Assembly (NCBI GenBank): GCA_022559845.1
Contig: CM040127.1
Coordinates: 28,234,708 to 28,298,707, forward strand
Direction: 5' to 3'
Length of the DNA: 64,000 nt
Source: Amorphophallus konjac
Lineage: Eukaryota > Streptophyta > Magnoliopsida > Alismatales > Araceae
Shown here: positions 1 to 11,267 of the stretch, in pieces
Position numbering within the stretch: the first letter of the stretch is position 1
How the letters are laid out: the number at the start of each line of letters is the position of its first letter
Translations under genes and position numbers: made by a program
Notes under the pieces: model-generated
What the model was told of the DNA's origin: nothing
What the model saw: only the letters and a program-made list of their open reading frames with translations
Databases searched by the model: none

Positions 1-1
1 A

Positions 2-2638
2 CAAGCCCAACCTAAAGGCCCACAATTTGAAAATGTCAAGGCTATTTCAACTTTGAGGAGTGGGAAGGTGTTAGATGACCCATACAAGGATGGAAAGGAG
101 TTGAAAGATTCCATAGAAAAGAATCAAGATAATGAGGATGCAAGCAAGGAGGATTGCACTCAAGATAAGTTGGGGGGAGATCCTAAAGGGAAAGGAAAGG
201 CCCATGAAGATCCAAATTTCTATCAACCTAAGGTCCCCTTTCCTAATGCCCTAGAGCCCAAGACCACTAAGACTAGGCCGGCCCAAAATGAAGAATTCAT
301 GGAACTCTTTTCACAAGTTCACATCAATATTCCACTCCTAGATGCCATAAAACATGTTCCAGCCTACGCCAAATTCCTCAAAGAGCTTTGCACTCCAAGA
401 AGAGGGCCCAAGTCGACCCCAAAGAAAATTTGGCTCTCCGAGGATGTTAGTGCGGTCTTGATGAACAATCTCCCTAGAAAGTTGAAGGATCCCGGTGCTC
501 CCCTCATCTCATGTGATATAGGTGGTGTAACCTTTGACCGAGCCCTCCTCGACTTAGGAGCTAGTGTCAACCTTTTACCCACCTCTGTTTATGATCAATT
601 TGACATAGGAGAACTCAAGCCAACCCCCGTCATTCTCCAACTGGCCGATCGCTCAGTCAAGACTCCTCGAGGTTTGATAGAGGATGTGATTGTGAAAGTC
701 CATGATTGCTACTTCCCCGTTGATTTTCTCATTCTTGACATGGCCTCCTCCTCGGAGTTAAGTCACACACCAATCATCCTAGGCCGCCCATTCCTTGCTA
801 CTGCCAAAGCCAACATTAATTGTGCTACGGGGACGATGGACATCTCATTCGGAGGTCAAAAAATTTCTCTCAATGTGTTCAAAGCCTCCCAATATTTGGA
901 CCTAGATGAAGAATGTCACTTCATAGACATCTATAATGAAATTATTGAGGATGATCTAGGCATGGGTCAAATAAGGGAGGTCAATGCTCTTCAAGATTCC
1001 CCACATCATAGTAGCATTTGGCATAAGGTTGAACCACTTCCAGCTTTGCAAGATGAACCAGCCCTTCCATCACTTGAAAGCCCTCCTAAACTTGAGCTTA
1101 AGCCCCTTCCGGACTCCCTCAAATATGCATTCCTAGGCCCCGATCAAACCCTTCCTGTTATCTTAGCTTCCAATCTAACCCCTACCCAAGAAACACTTCT
1201 CCGAGAAGTCCTTAGGACTCACAAGGGTGCCATAGGTTGGACAGTGGCCGATCTTAAGGGGATAAGTCTGTCTATTTGCATGCATCACATTTACATAGAG
1301 GACAATGCCAAACCTAGTCGGGAAATGCAAAGAAGGTTGAACCCAAACATGAAGGAGGTGGTGAAGAAGGAGGTTCTCAAATGGCTCGATGCGGGAATTA
1401 TTTATCCTATATCGGATAGCCAATGGGTGAGTCCCACTCAAGTGGTTCCTAAGAAATCGGGACTCACCGTGGTCAAAAATGAACAAGGAGAAGATGTGCC
1501 CACTAGGCCCACCACGGGATGGAGAGTGTGTATTGATTATAGGAAACTCAATGCCATGACCAAAAAGGACCATTTTCCACTCCCCTTTATTGACCAAATT
1601 CTGGAGAAATTGGCAGGCCAAAGATATTTTTGTTTCCTAGATGGATATTCTGGGTACAATCAAGTGGCCATTTATCCAGAAGACCAAGAGAAGACCACAT
1701 TCACTTGCCCATATGGAACATTTGCCTTTCGGAGAATGCCATTCGGTCTTTGCAATGCACCGGCCACTTTTCAAAGGTGCATGATGGCCATTTTCTCTGA
1801 TATGGTAGGAGAATTCTTAGAGATCTTTATGGATGATTTTTCTGTGTTTGGGGAGTCATTTAAAAATTGCTTAGAAAATTTGAAGAAAGTGCTTGCAAGA
1901 TGTATTGAAACAAACCTTGTTCTTAGTTGGGAAAAGAGCCACTTCATGGTTCAAGAGGGCATAGTCTTGGGCCACATTGTGTCTGAACGCGGTATAGAGG
2001 TAGATAAGGCAAAAATTGACCTCATTTCTAATCTTCCTCCTCCAACCTCGGTGAAGCAAATCCGTTCATTCCTTGGCCATGCCGGCTTCTACCGCCGGTT
2101 CATCAGCAACTTTTCTAAAATTGCCCGCCCGTTAACTCTTCTCTTGGCCAAAGATGCCCCATTCCAGCTAGATGATGCTTGCTTAAGGGCTTTTAATACC
2201 CTTAAAGAGACTTTGACTAAGGCACCCATTCTCCAATCTCCCAATTGGTCTTTACCTTTTGAAATCATGTGTGATGCCTCCGACTATGCTATCGGGGCAG
2301 TTCTAGGCCAAAGAATTGACAAGTGTCCGGTGGTGATATATTATGCAAGTCGCACCCTCGCTGATGCTCAGCTTAACTACACCACCACAGAAAAGGAGCT
2401 GTTAGCTGTTGTCTTTGCCCTTGAAAAATTTCGATCATATCTCTTAGGGGCAAAAGTCATTGTGTACTCTGATCACTCAGCTCTCAAATATTTGTTCTCT
2501 AAGAAGGATGCCAAGCCTAGACTCATTAGGTGGATCCTCTTACTCCAAGAATTCGATCTTGAGATCCGAGATAAAAAAGGTTCTGAGAATAAAGTTGCCG
2601 ATCATCTTTCTCGGATTCTCACAACTGATAATGCATGA
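2..2638 (+). pseudogene. pol: Athila Gag tail, protease, reverse transcriptase and RNase H (5' truncated by window)
   Basis: The frame is open from the left edge, so the apparent start near 53 is not a real start. Order: the basic Gag/pol junction with the TLRSGK motif (about nt 47-64); aspartic protease with LLDLGASVNLLP (about nt 545-580; DLG replaces DTG/DSG, as is usual in Athila) and the IILGRPF flap partner; RT with VCIDYRKLN, YSGYNQV, MPFGLCNAPATFQ and the FMDD catalytic box (about nt 1828-1839); RNase H with CDASDYAIGAVLGQ, the TEKELLAVVFALEKF block, SDHSALKYL and ADHLSR. The frame stops at TGA 2636-2638. The residues that normally follow RNase H in Athila (a DSFPDE-type motif) are readable only in another frame just past this point, so a small indel has broken the polyprotein at about 2630. 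The rest of pol is at 13136-14442. Confidence 0.9.
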
Positions 2639-2663
2639 TTCATTTCCAGATGAACACCTCTTG

Positions 2664-2668
2664 TCCAT
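2664..2668. repeat. Target site duplication TCCAT, left copy
   Basis: TCCAT immediately precedes the TGTAGACAC start of the LTR at 2669. The same five bases follow the TCTACA end of the second LTR at 13136-13140. Removing 2669-13140 rejoins the Athila RNase H-integrase linker in one continuous frame across the junction, which confirms the insertion point. Confidence 0.95.
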
Positions 2669-2990
2669 TGTAGACACACTAAAATTGACATCATTTTGAG
2701 CATATCTCCTATCGCACTGTGATGCCCCATTTGACCCTCAAATCGACTTATTTGAGTGGTTTTCCTCCTTTTTATTGAATATCCAACTTCCCCAAGCTTT
2801 TCACATGTTTTTCCATTTTTCTCCAGATTTTTCTGAGCCATTTCTCCATTTTTTCGGGCCTTAAATCAAATGGGGGAAGGGACCCGGGCGTCATTTAAGT
2901 AACGCCCCGTCAGGGGGCGTCATTTCTTTAATTAGCGACCGTCTGTTCGGTCGTCAATTCTTGTTCAATTCCGAACTCCAGAAGCACCCC

Positions 2991-3740
2991 TTCCTTTCCT
3001 CACTTACACTCCTTTTTCACTTGGGAAAGAGTTCTTATGGCTTCCTAATATTGAAAGGACACTTGGAGGAAGGATCCCCCTTTCCATCCTACCAAAACTA
3101 AGTTTTCTAATTTTTTATGGAATTAATTCCGAATTTCCCTTCTTTCCTCATTTAACCTCCTTTTCCGCTTGGGAAAGGGTTCCTATGACTTTCCAAGGTT
3201 GAAGGGACACTTGCCTAATGCTTATCTCTTCCAAATTCCAACTAAAACATGTTTTCTTATTTTCTCTTGATTTAATTCCGAATTTCACTTCCTTTCCTCA
3301 TTTAATCTCTTTTTCCACTTGGGAAAGGGTTCCTATGACTTTCTAAGGTTGAAGGGACACTTGCCTAAGGTTTATCTCTTCCAAATCCAACTAAAACATG
3401 TTTTCTTATTTTCTCTTGGATTTAATTCTGAATTTCACTTCCTTTCCTCATTTAATCTCTTTTTCCACTTGGGAAAGGGTTCCTATGACTTTCCAAGGTT
3501 GAAGGGACACTTGCCTAATGTTTATCTCTTCCAAATTCCAACTAAAACATGTTTTCTTATTTTCTCTTGATTTAATTCCGAATTTCACTTCCTTTCCTCA
3601 TTTAATCTCTTTTTCCACTTAGGAAAGGGTTCCTATGACTTTCCAAGGTTGAAGGGACACTTGCCTAATGTTTATCTCATTCCAAATCCCACTAAAACAT
3701 GTTTTCCTAATTTCCCTTGGAATTAATTTCGAATTTCAAC
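2991..3740 (+). repeat. Five tandem 150-bp repeats in the U3 part of the 5' LTR
   Basis: Units start at about 2991, 3141, 3291, 3441 and 3591, each beginning with a CTTTCCTCA block followed by a TTGGGAAAGGGTTCCTATG segment. The first unit is the most divergent and the last three are nearly identical. The array ends only a few bases before the TATA box at 3743, where promoter or enhancer elements are expected. The same array is present in the 3' LTR (about 11590-12340). Confidence 0.88.
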
Positions 3741-3742
3741 CC

Positions 3743-3750
3743 TATAAATA
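3743..3750 (+). promoter_or_regulatory. TATA box of the 5' LTR promoter
   Basis: TATAAATA lies just after the 150-bp repeats and upstream of a short leader. It is the only canonical TATA motif noted in the LTR, and its twin is at 12342-12349. A transcription start some 30 bases downstream is inferred. Confidence 0.7.
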
Positions 3751-4540
3751 GGACTCCTCTCTCCCTTGTGTTAAGAGATCAAGATCAATTCAAGGGGAGG
3801 TGCTGCCGGACCAAAGGCTCAAGGAGGAAGACTCCCATGCACCTAAAAGCTTCATCCATGGAGTTCTTCTTCCTCTATTGAAGATTTGGAGCCTCTACAT
3901 CCATGAAATTCTACATCCTCTTCTTCCTCTATTGAAGATCTTGAAGCCAATTGGAGAAACCACTAAGCTTTCCCCCTCCTATCTCTTATTTTTCTTTAGT
4001 TAATTGCATGCATCATTATTCCATCTCTTCCTTTAATTTCTTTTTATCTCCATGTTGAGATCTTCTTAGTGCAACACTTGCACACCTCCCTATTTGCATA
4101 TCATTCAGCATATCTCCCATACCCTTTTGCATAGGGGTTTAAGGGCCAATACCCACAAGGTGTGTTCTTATACATGATTTTCATGCTCATCTTTATTATG
4201 AATTTGATGCTACACTCACCTTGGTTCTAATTCCTATTTTTATTGGTTGTTGTCTTTGATCTTTGCAAGGGTAATCAAAAAGGAAGAACTCTCTTCATCG
4301 GCCGGTCGATCGGAAGAGAAAGGAAAGCACTCACAATCCCGCGCTTTTAAGGTATTTTTCGCGATCCCTCCATATTGTTATTGTTTATATCCTTTGAGGC
4401 CCTCGCGTCTCTGGCGATCACACATCCCCTTAGCATCCTACGCATGCTCCCCTTTTCTCCCTCTTTTCCCATTCTTCTTCTATTCATTTTTTCTTTTTCC
4501 CTTTTAATTGTTCTAAGTGGATTTCTTAGAATCTACAAAT

Positions 4541-4558
4541 TGGCGATCACGGTGGGAC
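4541..4558 (+). other. Primer-binding site of the nested element
   Basis: TGGCGATCACGGTGGGAC begins three bases after the LTR end at 4537, the expected place for tRNA priming of minus-strand DNA. The initial TGG pairs with a tRNA CCA end. The exact tRNA was not identified; a tRNA-Arg-type primer is possible. Confidence 0.75.
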
Positions 4559-5293
4559 AACCATTGTTTTTCTTTGATTACCCTTCCCCTTTTGCACCCT
4601 CGGTGCAACTCCCTTTGTGCTCCACATAGCACTTTCCTTTTTGTTTTATCACTTGTGCATCGCGTGCACATCCCCCTCCCCTTATGTGATTGCTAACTTG
4701 TTGGTTTTTGAAAAATTCCACTTTCTTATCTCTCCATCTTTTTAAAAAAAACAATTTTTGGATGCCATGCTTCATATTATGTTGATTGCTATGATTTGTA
4801 TGGCCATGTGAGTGTTTTACCTTATCTTTCTTTGGTTTGGCTCATATCATGGTTCATACTTTCTTTTCTTTGTCTTTTGCATTAGGACTTGCATTTAGGG
4901 CATTTGGCTTGGGAGACCTCCTCTCTCTACATTAGGATTTCACACACCCCCTTGGTGAAGGAAGGACCCTCCATTGAGCATTCCGTCTCTTTAGATTGGA
5001 AATTCCTAAACCAAGCCTCCATAAGTCCCCGCACCCGTGGATTCCCTCACGGACGCCGGGCAGGTTGTACCCTTGAAGTTTCCGAGTTTAGTTGGCCTAT
5101 ACGTGGTGAGAGAGTGTTCCTAGTTGGCATTGAAATAATCATATTGAAACTAGGTTCCTCCCTTGTGTGAATCATTCCAAATCTTTGTAAAAAAATCATT
5201 AATTCACCAAGGTTCAAACATAAAAAAATCAAGGTAACCATTCCAACTTGTGTGCTTCTTTGCAAATTATTTGCACATTAAATTGCTTACATA
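4559..5293 (+). other. 5' leader of the nested element, no gene seen
   Basis: This is AT- and pyrimidine-rich leader sequence between the primer site and the ORF start. The only structured feature noticed is a near-palindrome at 4655-4669 (GTGCATCGCGTGCAC), repeated near the other end of the internal domain at 11006-11020. No coding segment is supported here. Confidence 0.6.
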
Positions 5294-8200
5294 ATGGCTT
5301 ACTTTGATAGACAAAACAACATGTTCAATTCAATTAATGTTCATGAGGGTGATCAACCTAGCACATCTTATTCCCCTCAATTCCAACATGTTCAACATAA
5401 TTCTCACCATAATTCTTTCAAAGGACCACGTCCTCGCTCTTATGGTGTTGCCCGACCCATGGGCAATGTCCAATCCAATGGTCCTTTAATCCAATTGCGA
5501 GCCACTATTCCCTCGGGACCGTCTCCTCCCAATGATGAGAAGGTTTCCCAAATCATTCATGCATTAGATCATCTCACCCCTCAACAGATCCAAGCCCTTA
5601 AGGCTGCTGTTGAGGGTGCATCTCATTCCTCTCCCCCTCCTTCTAATCCTATTCGGGTGGCCCATCACCCAATTCCTCCTCCCTCTTCTATTCATACTCG
5701 GGTGGCCCATCACCCATCTCCTTTTATTCATCCTCCTCCTCGGATGGCCCATCACCCGCCTCCTTCTATTTCTCCATCACGGCACCAAGGCCCATTTATT
5801 CCTTGCAATCCGGCCCATCCGGGTTCTTCCATGGGTCGGCCCATTAATTTCCCTCCACGGCCTTTATATACGGCCCCTCCTCCTTCAAGGCCCCGCCAAC
5901 CTTCTGTTGCTCAGGTTACACCCCTCCAGCAAACTCTTCTTGACAAAATCACTCTTATGGAGGAACAATTAAAGAGGGTTACGAGCCCGCGGCCCGCTCC
6001 TCCTACTCCAGTCAATCCTCTACACGCTTTCCTGGATGATATTACGAAGATGGAGAATGAATGGAAAGACAGGATGGATGATTATGGCATCGGCATTTCA
6101 AGCGATCAAGAGCCGGCGATTGAAGAATCTGAGACAATATATGATGGTGAAGCCCCGCAGGCACCCCTTCCGAGTTTCCTTCGTTTCCCTCTCCCCCCAT
6201 TATCATTTGATGAACCCCCTGCTCAGGACGAAGCCATCGTCTCCGATCCAACCCCCGTTTATGAGACTAATTGGTGTTACGATGATGGGTCGATACTCCA
6301 ATCACCCACGCCGGCACATCTTGAGTCTCCTCCTATCCCTAACTCCGCTCACATTAAACCTCTACCAATTACACTTCCACCTGTCATGTCAACCTTCACA
6401 ACGCCAGCTTTCCCTAAGCCTTCCCTTAAACCTCCACCAGTTACACCTCCACCTGTTATATCAACCTCCACGCCATCGGCCTCCATTGAACCCACCATTA
6501 AACCTTCCCCAATTAACATCCCACCACTTCAACCCTCCATTACCCCTTTAACCTCAAAACCCTCCACTATGCCTATAACACCTATTCCACCACATAACCC
6601 TTCACCTTTACCCATGGCTAATCCTGAGCAGGATTCACCCTTTTTTGCACTCGAGCCAATCCCAACTGCTTCCGAGCAAAGGGAGAAACTCGACGTGTTT
6701 ATACCTCCGCCTCCACTTATCCTTTCTCCAACGCCTTTCATTACGCCCCCACCATTCATGGAGCCTTCCGCCTCTGCTTCACCTCCCTCTACTACTCGGA
6801 AGGGGAGTGCTTCTACAAACACTTGTGCCGAGGATGATCAAGAGCTGCGAAAGAAGAATTTGGCCATGGCCGCACTATTCAAAATGCAAGAGTTCATTTG
6901 CCGGATGCCAATCCGGGTTATTGTGCCAGGCATGATTGAAGAGGCCAAGTCGCCGTCATGCCAAGCACTGATGCTGTGTAAGGGCCGGGCAGGGGACCCT
7001 CTGTTCCAACTTCCAAATCTTGAACCCCCGGGCAACATGATGCTTCTGAGCCCTACTTTCCAACTCCCTCACACCATTACTTTTCACCCTCCAAGGGAGT
7101 TGTCGTTTACTATTGAAGCTTCGTCATGGGCTTGTATTTCATCCATTAGGCCATTTGACTGTATTCTTTCACTACCGTGGAGGGGCAGTTATCTTGGTGC
7201 CGAAAGGCCTTCCGCTATTTCATCCACCTTCTTGTCTATCACATCTTTTCCATGGGCCATTCCCAGGGTTAGGAGGAGGATCTCGTCCTCTCGCCCTTCA
7301 TATTCTCCATATTCTTTGCATCTCATTGCATTCGCGCATTCATTGCATTCATCGCATCCATCCCATTGCATGCATTTGCACCTCCTGCTTCCCGGGTTTC
7401 CAAACCTGTATCTTTCCCGCCTTCCGGCACCTCCGGATATTCCGCACTTCCCATCTTATTCATCTTCATCTTTTTATCCACTATCCCTGGGGCATCGCGT
7501 CCCTTTTCCTGCTATCTCCCTGGAACCTCCAGGAATTTTATCCCTCCTCTTTGGGCATCACGCCCCTTTTCATCTTCTTCCTCCGGAACCTCCGGACTTT
7601 CCCCTCGGGCATCGCGCCCCTTTCCATTCTCCTCCTCTGGAACCTCCGGACCTTTCTCCCGGGCATCGCGCCCCTTTCCACTTTCCTTCTCCGGAACCTC
7701 CGGACTTTCCCCTCGGGCATCGCGCCCCTTTTCATCTTCTTCCTCCGGAACCTCCGGACTTTCCCCTCGGGCATCGCGCCCCTTTCCATTCTCCTCCTCC
7801 GGAACCTCCGGACCGTTCTCTCGGGCATCGCGCCCCTTTCCACCTTCCTCCTCCGGAACCTCCAGATTTTCCCCTTGGGCATCGCGCCCCATCTCATTTG
7901 CTACCTTCGAAACCTCCGGATTTTCCTCCTGATCCTCCTTCATTCCTCTCTCTTGGGTATCGCACCCCTTTCTATATTCTTCCTCCGGAACCTCCGGATC
8001 CTCCACCTGATTGTCTCCATCTTTTCCCCGGGCATCGTGCCCCTTTCCATTTGCTTCCTCCGGAACCTCCGAATTCTCCGTCTTATTCTCTCTATCATCT
8101 TCCAGGGCATCGTGACCCTCCTGATTTCATTCCCCCGGAACCTCCGGACCCTCCATCTTTCTTCCGATTCATCTTTCTACTCCTCCGGGACATCACATCC

Positions 8201-8479
8201 TTCATTTTCTTCTTCCTTTTCCATCATTTTTTTCCCTATTTCTCCCCAGGGCATCGCATCCCTTCTTTCAATATTCCTCCGGAGCCTCCGGATTCCTCCT
8301 ATCATGATTCTCCTCCTCTGCCTCCGGACCCTCCGGATCCACCTCTTTCCATCTACCAATTTCTTCTTCTGATTCCTCCTAATTCTGGGTCTGACCCAAC
8401 TTCTTCCACATCCACTGCCTTGGGCATCTACCCTTTCTCCCATTACTTCCGAGGCTTTAGTCCTCACCCCTCTTCTTGA
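5294..8479 (+). CDS. Long proline-rich ORF of unknown function in the nested element (1061 aa)
   Basis: The start chosen is the ATG at 5294, the first in frame after the leader. I recognise no known domain: no zinc knuckle, protease, RT or integrase. Visible parts: a polar N-terminus (1-90); a short helix-like stretch (LTPQQIQALKAA, about 93-104); a Pro/His section with three VAHHP/MAHHP repeats (about 110-160); a likely coiled coil (LDKITLMEEQLKRV, about 216-229, and a following MENEWKDRMDD stretch); a very Pro/Thr/Ser-rich segment (about 290-510); a more ordinary segment around ELRKKNLAMAALFKMQEF (about 515-540); and a C-terminal third made of a 54-bp tandem repeat. By position it could be a highly diverged gag-like protein, but that is a guess. 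The repeat is open in several frames on both strands, so openness alone does not show that the last third is translated. Confidence 0.5.
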   Translation: MAYFDRQNNMFNSINVHEGDQPSTSYSPQFQHVQHNSHHNSFKGPRPRSYGVARPMGNVQSNGPLIQLRATIPSGPSPPNDEKVSQIIHALDHLTPQQIQALKAAVEGASHSSPPPSNPIRVAHHPIPPPSSIHTRVAHHPSPFIHPPPRMAHHPPPSISPSRHQGPFIPCNPAHPGSSMGRPINFPPRPLYTAPPPSRPRQPSVAQVTPLQQTLLDKITLMEEQLKRVTSPRPAPPTPVNPLHAFLDDITKMENEWKDRMDDYGIGISSDQEPAIEESETIYDGEAPQAPLPSFLRFPLPPLSFDEPPAQDEAIVSDPTPVYETNWCYDDGSILQSPTPAHLESPPIPNSAHIKPLPITLPPVMSTFTTPAFPKPSLKPPPVTPPPVISTSTPSASIEPTIKPSPINIPPLQPSITPLTSKPSTMPITPIPPHNPSPLPMANPEQDSPFFALEPIPTASEQREKLDVFIPPPPLILSPTPFITPPPFMEPSASASPPSTTRKGSASTNTCAEDDQELRKKNLAMAALFKMQEFICRMPIRVIVPGMIEEAKSPSCQALMLCKGRAGDPLFQLPNLEPPGNMMLLSPTFQLPHTITFHPPRELSFTIEASSWACISSIRPFDCILSLPWRGSYLGAERPSAISSTFLSITSFPWAIPRVRRRISSSRPSYSPYSLHLIAFAHSLHSSHPSHCMHLHLLLPGFPNLYLSRLPAPPDIPHFPSYSSSSFYPLSLGHRVPFPAISLEPPGILSLLFGHHAPFHLLPPEPPDFPLGHRAPFHSPPLEPPDLSPGHRAPFHFPSPEPPDFPLGHRAPFHLLPPEPPDFPLGHRAPFHSPPPEPPDRSLGHRAPFHLPPPEPPDFPLGHRAPSHLLPSKPPDFPPDPPSFLSLGYRTPFYILPPEPPDPPPDCLHLFPGHRAPFHLLPPEPPNSPSYSLYHLPGHRDPPDFIPPEPPDPPSFFRFIFLLLRDITSFIFFFLFHHFFPYFSPGHRIPSFNIPPEPPDSSYHDSPPLPPDPPDPPLSIYQFLLLIPPNSGSDPTSSTSTALGIYPFSHYFRGFSPHPSS
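7490..8330 (+). repeat. 54-bp minisatellite inside the proline-rich ORF
   Basis: Units contain GGGCATCGCGCCCCTTTCCA and CGGAACCTCCGGA. The core runs at 54 bp (18 codons, GHRAPFH then PPEPPDFPL), with about eight clear copies between 7553 and 7930 and more degenerate copies to about 8330. Because 54 is a multiple of three the frame is kept whatever the copy number. Confidence 0.88.
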
Positions 8480-11254
8480 TTTGCCGCTTCTTCTGTAGAC
8501 TGTTCCATGTGATCAGGGTCTCCGCGCCTTAGTGAGGGAGTTCTAGCCCTCGCCTCTTTTCTTTTCTCCTTATTCGTCTGAGTCTGGTTTGAGCACCACT
8601 CATTCTTGTTAAGCCACTCCCAAAATCCTTTGCTTCCAATCCTTTTGACTGCCAAAGAGGACAAATCCCACGATGATCAACCTCGCCTCTGACAACTGCT
8701 TCTACAAAGGTTGCAAGGTAACATATTGGCGTAAGTATGCATTTTGATGATATCATTTTCTCATTACTTCACGCATGATTTTCAAAATCAAGTGCTTCTT
8801 AAGAGATTAAGAGTGGTGTTTTAAACCTTTATCTTAAGCTTTTGTTTAATTGAAATCATTCTCAAAAGAGTCCTTTAGGCTTGTTTTTTGCAGCACCTCT
8901 GGTTAATAAAAACCCGTGCTGGGAATTCAATATTCTCTCCCCGCTTGTTAAGAGCAACCCTTAGCTGGGCACCGCACACACTTCACGGCGTCCTTAGCCG
9001 GCTCCTTGGTTAGACACCATTGCTACTTTGGCCATGCCATGAGTATTCCTGAAAGTCTTTTCTCTTCTTTACTCGGCCGCATGCAGGGGCAAGAGGTTGA
9101 CGGATGAGATGACCAACCTTGGTAATCCCCAATACGAGAGGAGTCTCAAATAGGGGCAGTCTTGACCCAAATTAAATGAGTTTTCATGATATACATTTCG
9201 CCAAAAGGGCTATTATGAAAATCAAGTCAAAATTTCGATAAAAGCAAAAGTATGAATTATGGCATGTCAAGAGTGGCAAAGTCCCCGCAGGGAAAACCCT
9301 GGTCGTATGCATGTCAAGGGTCTAAAAATTAAAGGCACAAAGCCCCGGCACAACAGACTACCTCTTTGAAGGGAACACCTTGGAAGGAATTCAAGTCCCG
9401 ATATCTCCCATCCTGCACAAAGTTTATCCTCAATTATTCTTCTCTTCTCCCTCCAAGACCGAATGTTTCTCGGGTATGGCCTTGGTAGGGGCACCGTTGA
9501 TCAAAGACGGTCGGTTATAGGATGCCACTTTCAATGCACGTCCAGCTTTGGGCAGTTTTTAGCGAAAAGAGAAGGAACAAGGACCCCTAGCCAGTGGTTC
9601 AAAACACCCTTTGATGCTGCATTAACAATGTCTAAGCCAAAATCAAACAAAAATTCAATATTTCCTGATCAAAATCCAACAAAAATTGAATATTTTCAAA
9701 AATTCATAAAAAATCAAAATATTTTCAAAATCCACATAAAAATTCATATATTTTTTAAAACTCATAAAAATTTGCATATTTCCAAAATCCAAAAATTTGC
9801 ATTGTATTTTCTGATGGTGTTTTGCAGGAACAGCTTTGCAGAGACCAAAAACACGGGATGGGTCCTCTCTCTACTTATTGCTATCAATCTATTGATTCTT
9901 TCTCGATATTTTCATGACATGCCACCAGGGGTATTTTTTTTTATTATCATCTCCCTATATCATTCTGATTATCATATCTCATGATTATTCATCTCCAAAT
10001 CTTTTTTAATCAACTCCTGCTAATTTCATCTGATCACTCCGCCGATGGGCATTATATCAGATCTTGATCATTCATCTCCAAATCTTGATTAGCCAGATTA
10101 TCTCCTCATGATAAAATAATAAACAATGCTATGATTTGACTTATGCTATTCATGCCATATACATGCTATAATTGATGCTTTGATGATTGCTATGCTTAAA
10201 TGCCTTCTTCATTGTTTGTTATCTTTTATATCTTGGCTAATGAATTTTTGAGCGCAGGATAAGAAGCTCTTGGTCCCGCCGACTGGGCATCATCATCAAA
10301 GTCCCACGGTGCTTGCAGCTCATTTCTCAGTTCCCATGCTTATTGATATCACCATCTCCCTGTATGCATTCTACTATATGTTACATATGTTACTAGATTA
10401 TATCAAGGACCTTGTGGCTTTGGTAAATCTGGGATTTGAGTTCCCCTTCATTAAAAACAATGATGATTCCAGAGAAGTCTTAGTCACACGGATAGGCCGT
10501 TGAGCCGTCCAAGACTGGGGACGATGGTTCCCTTTTTACGAGTTGGTGCGTGGATAAACAGGCTTCGGCTTAGTATCAACTCGCAGAATTGGTTTCTTGA
10601 CCCAGTCTGGGCAGTTTAACAATATTATCCTTGATTATATTATATTTTCACTTGTTATTTTCCCTTTAGCCCAGCATGCATTCATGTAGGACTTTGAATT
10701 AACGTTGGAAAATCATTCTGATAAGCTGATATTGAGAGTTGAATTGATCTTAATCTTTCTCGATATGAGATTTTCATTGCCGAATTGGATCCTCAGTTCA
10801 TTTTATCGCTGTTTTGGGTCTTTTCTCGAGAACTCCTTGTTTGGATTTTTATCATCTTATTTTTTTCAATCATTTCCCTTGATCCACCTTGGCTGCAGCA
10901 CGTCCACATTGGCTGGTAACCGCTCCCCAATGGTGAAATCTACAGGTTTGTGACCTGGGGTACTCCCACCGCGCTGGAAGTTGATCATTTTATTTTATCC
11001 CCTTCGTGCACCGCGTGCACATCTCCCCTTTTATCCAAACATTGTTGATTTCGTTGGATTTCCCGAGATTTACTTCATCTCGAGCTTTTGATTTCATTCT
11101 CATCAAGTGATGTTGATTGCGTGTCTCATCACACCTTGGCATCTACTTTTCAGTTCGCTCTCACTTCATTCCATTCCATTCCATTCCATTCCATGTTGCT
11201 TCACTTCATTCTATTCTATTTCATTCCGTGTCACTCCCTTCCAAAGCAGATGCC
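8480..11254 (+). other. 3' internal region of the nested element, no gene seen
   Basis: No ORF with recognisable domains lies in this 2.8 kb. It includes an AT-rich stretch of short AAAATTCAATATTT-like repeats (about 9640-9800) and, near the end, the second copy of the GTGCA palindrome module (11006-11020) and a short TTCCA/TTCTA simple repeat (about 11165-11230). The remainder looks like long untranslated sequence. Confidence 0.65.
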
Positions 11255-11267
11255 AAGGCGGGGCAGC
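11255..11267 (+). other. Polypurine tract of the nested element
   Basis: The purine-rich AAGGCGGGGCAGC ends directly at the 3' LTR start (11268), the position where plus-strand DNA synthesis is primed. It contains pyrimidine interruptions, so the exact primer boundary is uncertain. Confidence 0.6.

Larger units (their letters stand above)
2669..4537 (+). repeat. 5' LTR of the nested non-autonomous element
   Basis: This 1869-bp LTR is nearly identical to 11268-13135. It starts with TG and ends with CA, and contains five roughly 150-bp direct repeats followed by a TATA box. Confidence 0.95.

Noticed and set aside
2935..2953. GCGACCG..CGGTCG motif in the nested element's LTR, like the CACTA subterminal repeat
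   Set aside because: Single occurrence per LTR, no CACTA terminus or target duplication nearby; treated as chance similarity.
7512..8006. Glu/Arg-rich minus-strand ORFs of 164 and 119 codons
   Set aside because: They are antisense reads of the 54-bp repeat, which lacks stops in several frames; no independent start context or domain.
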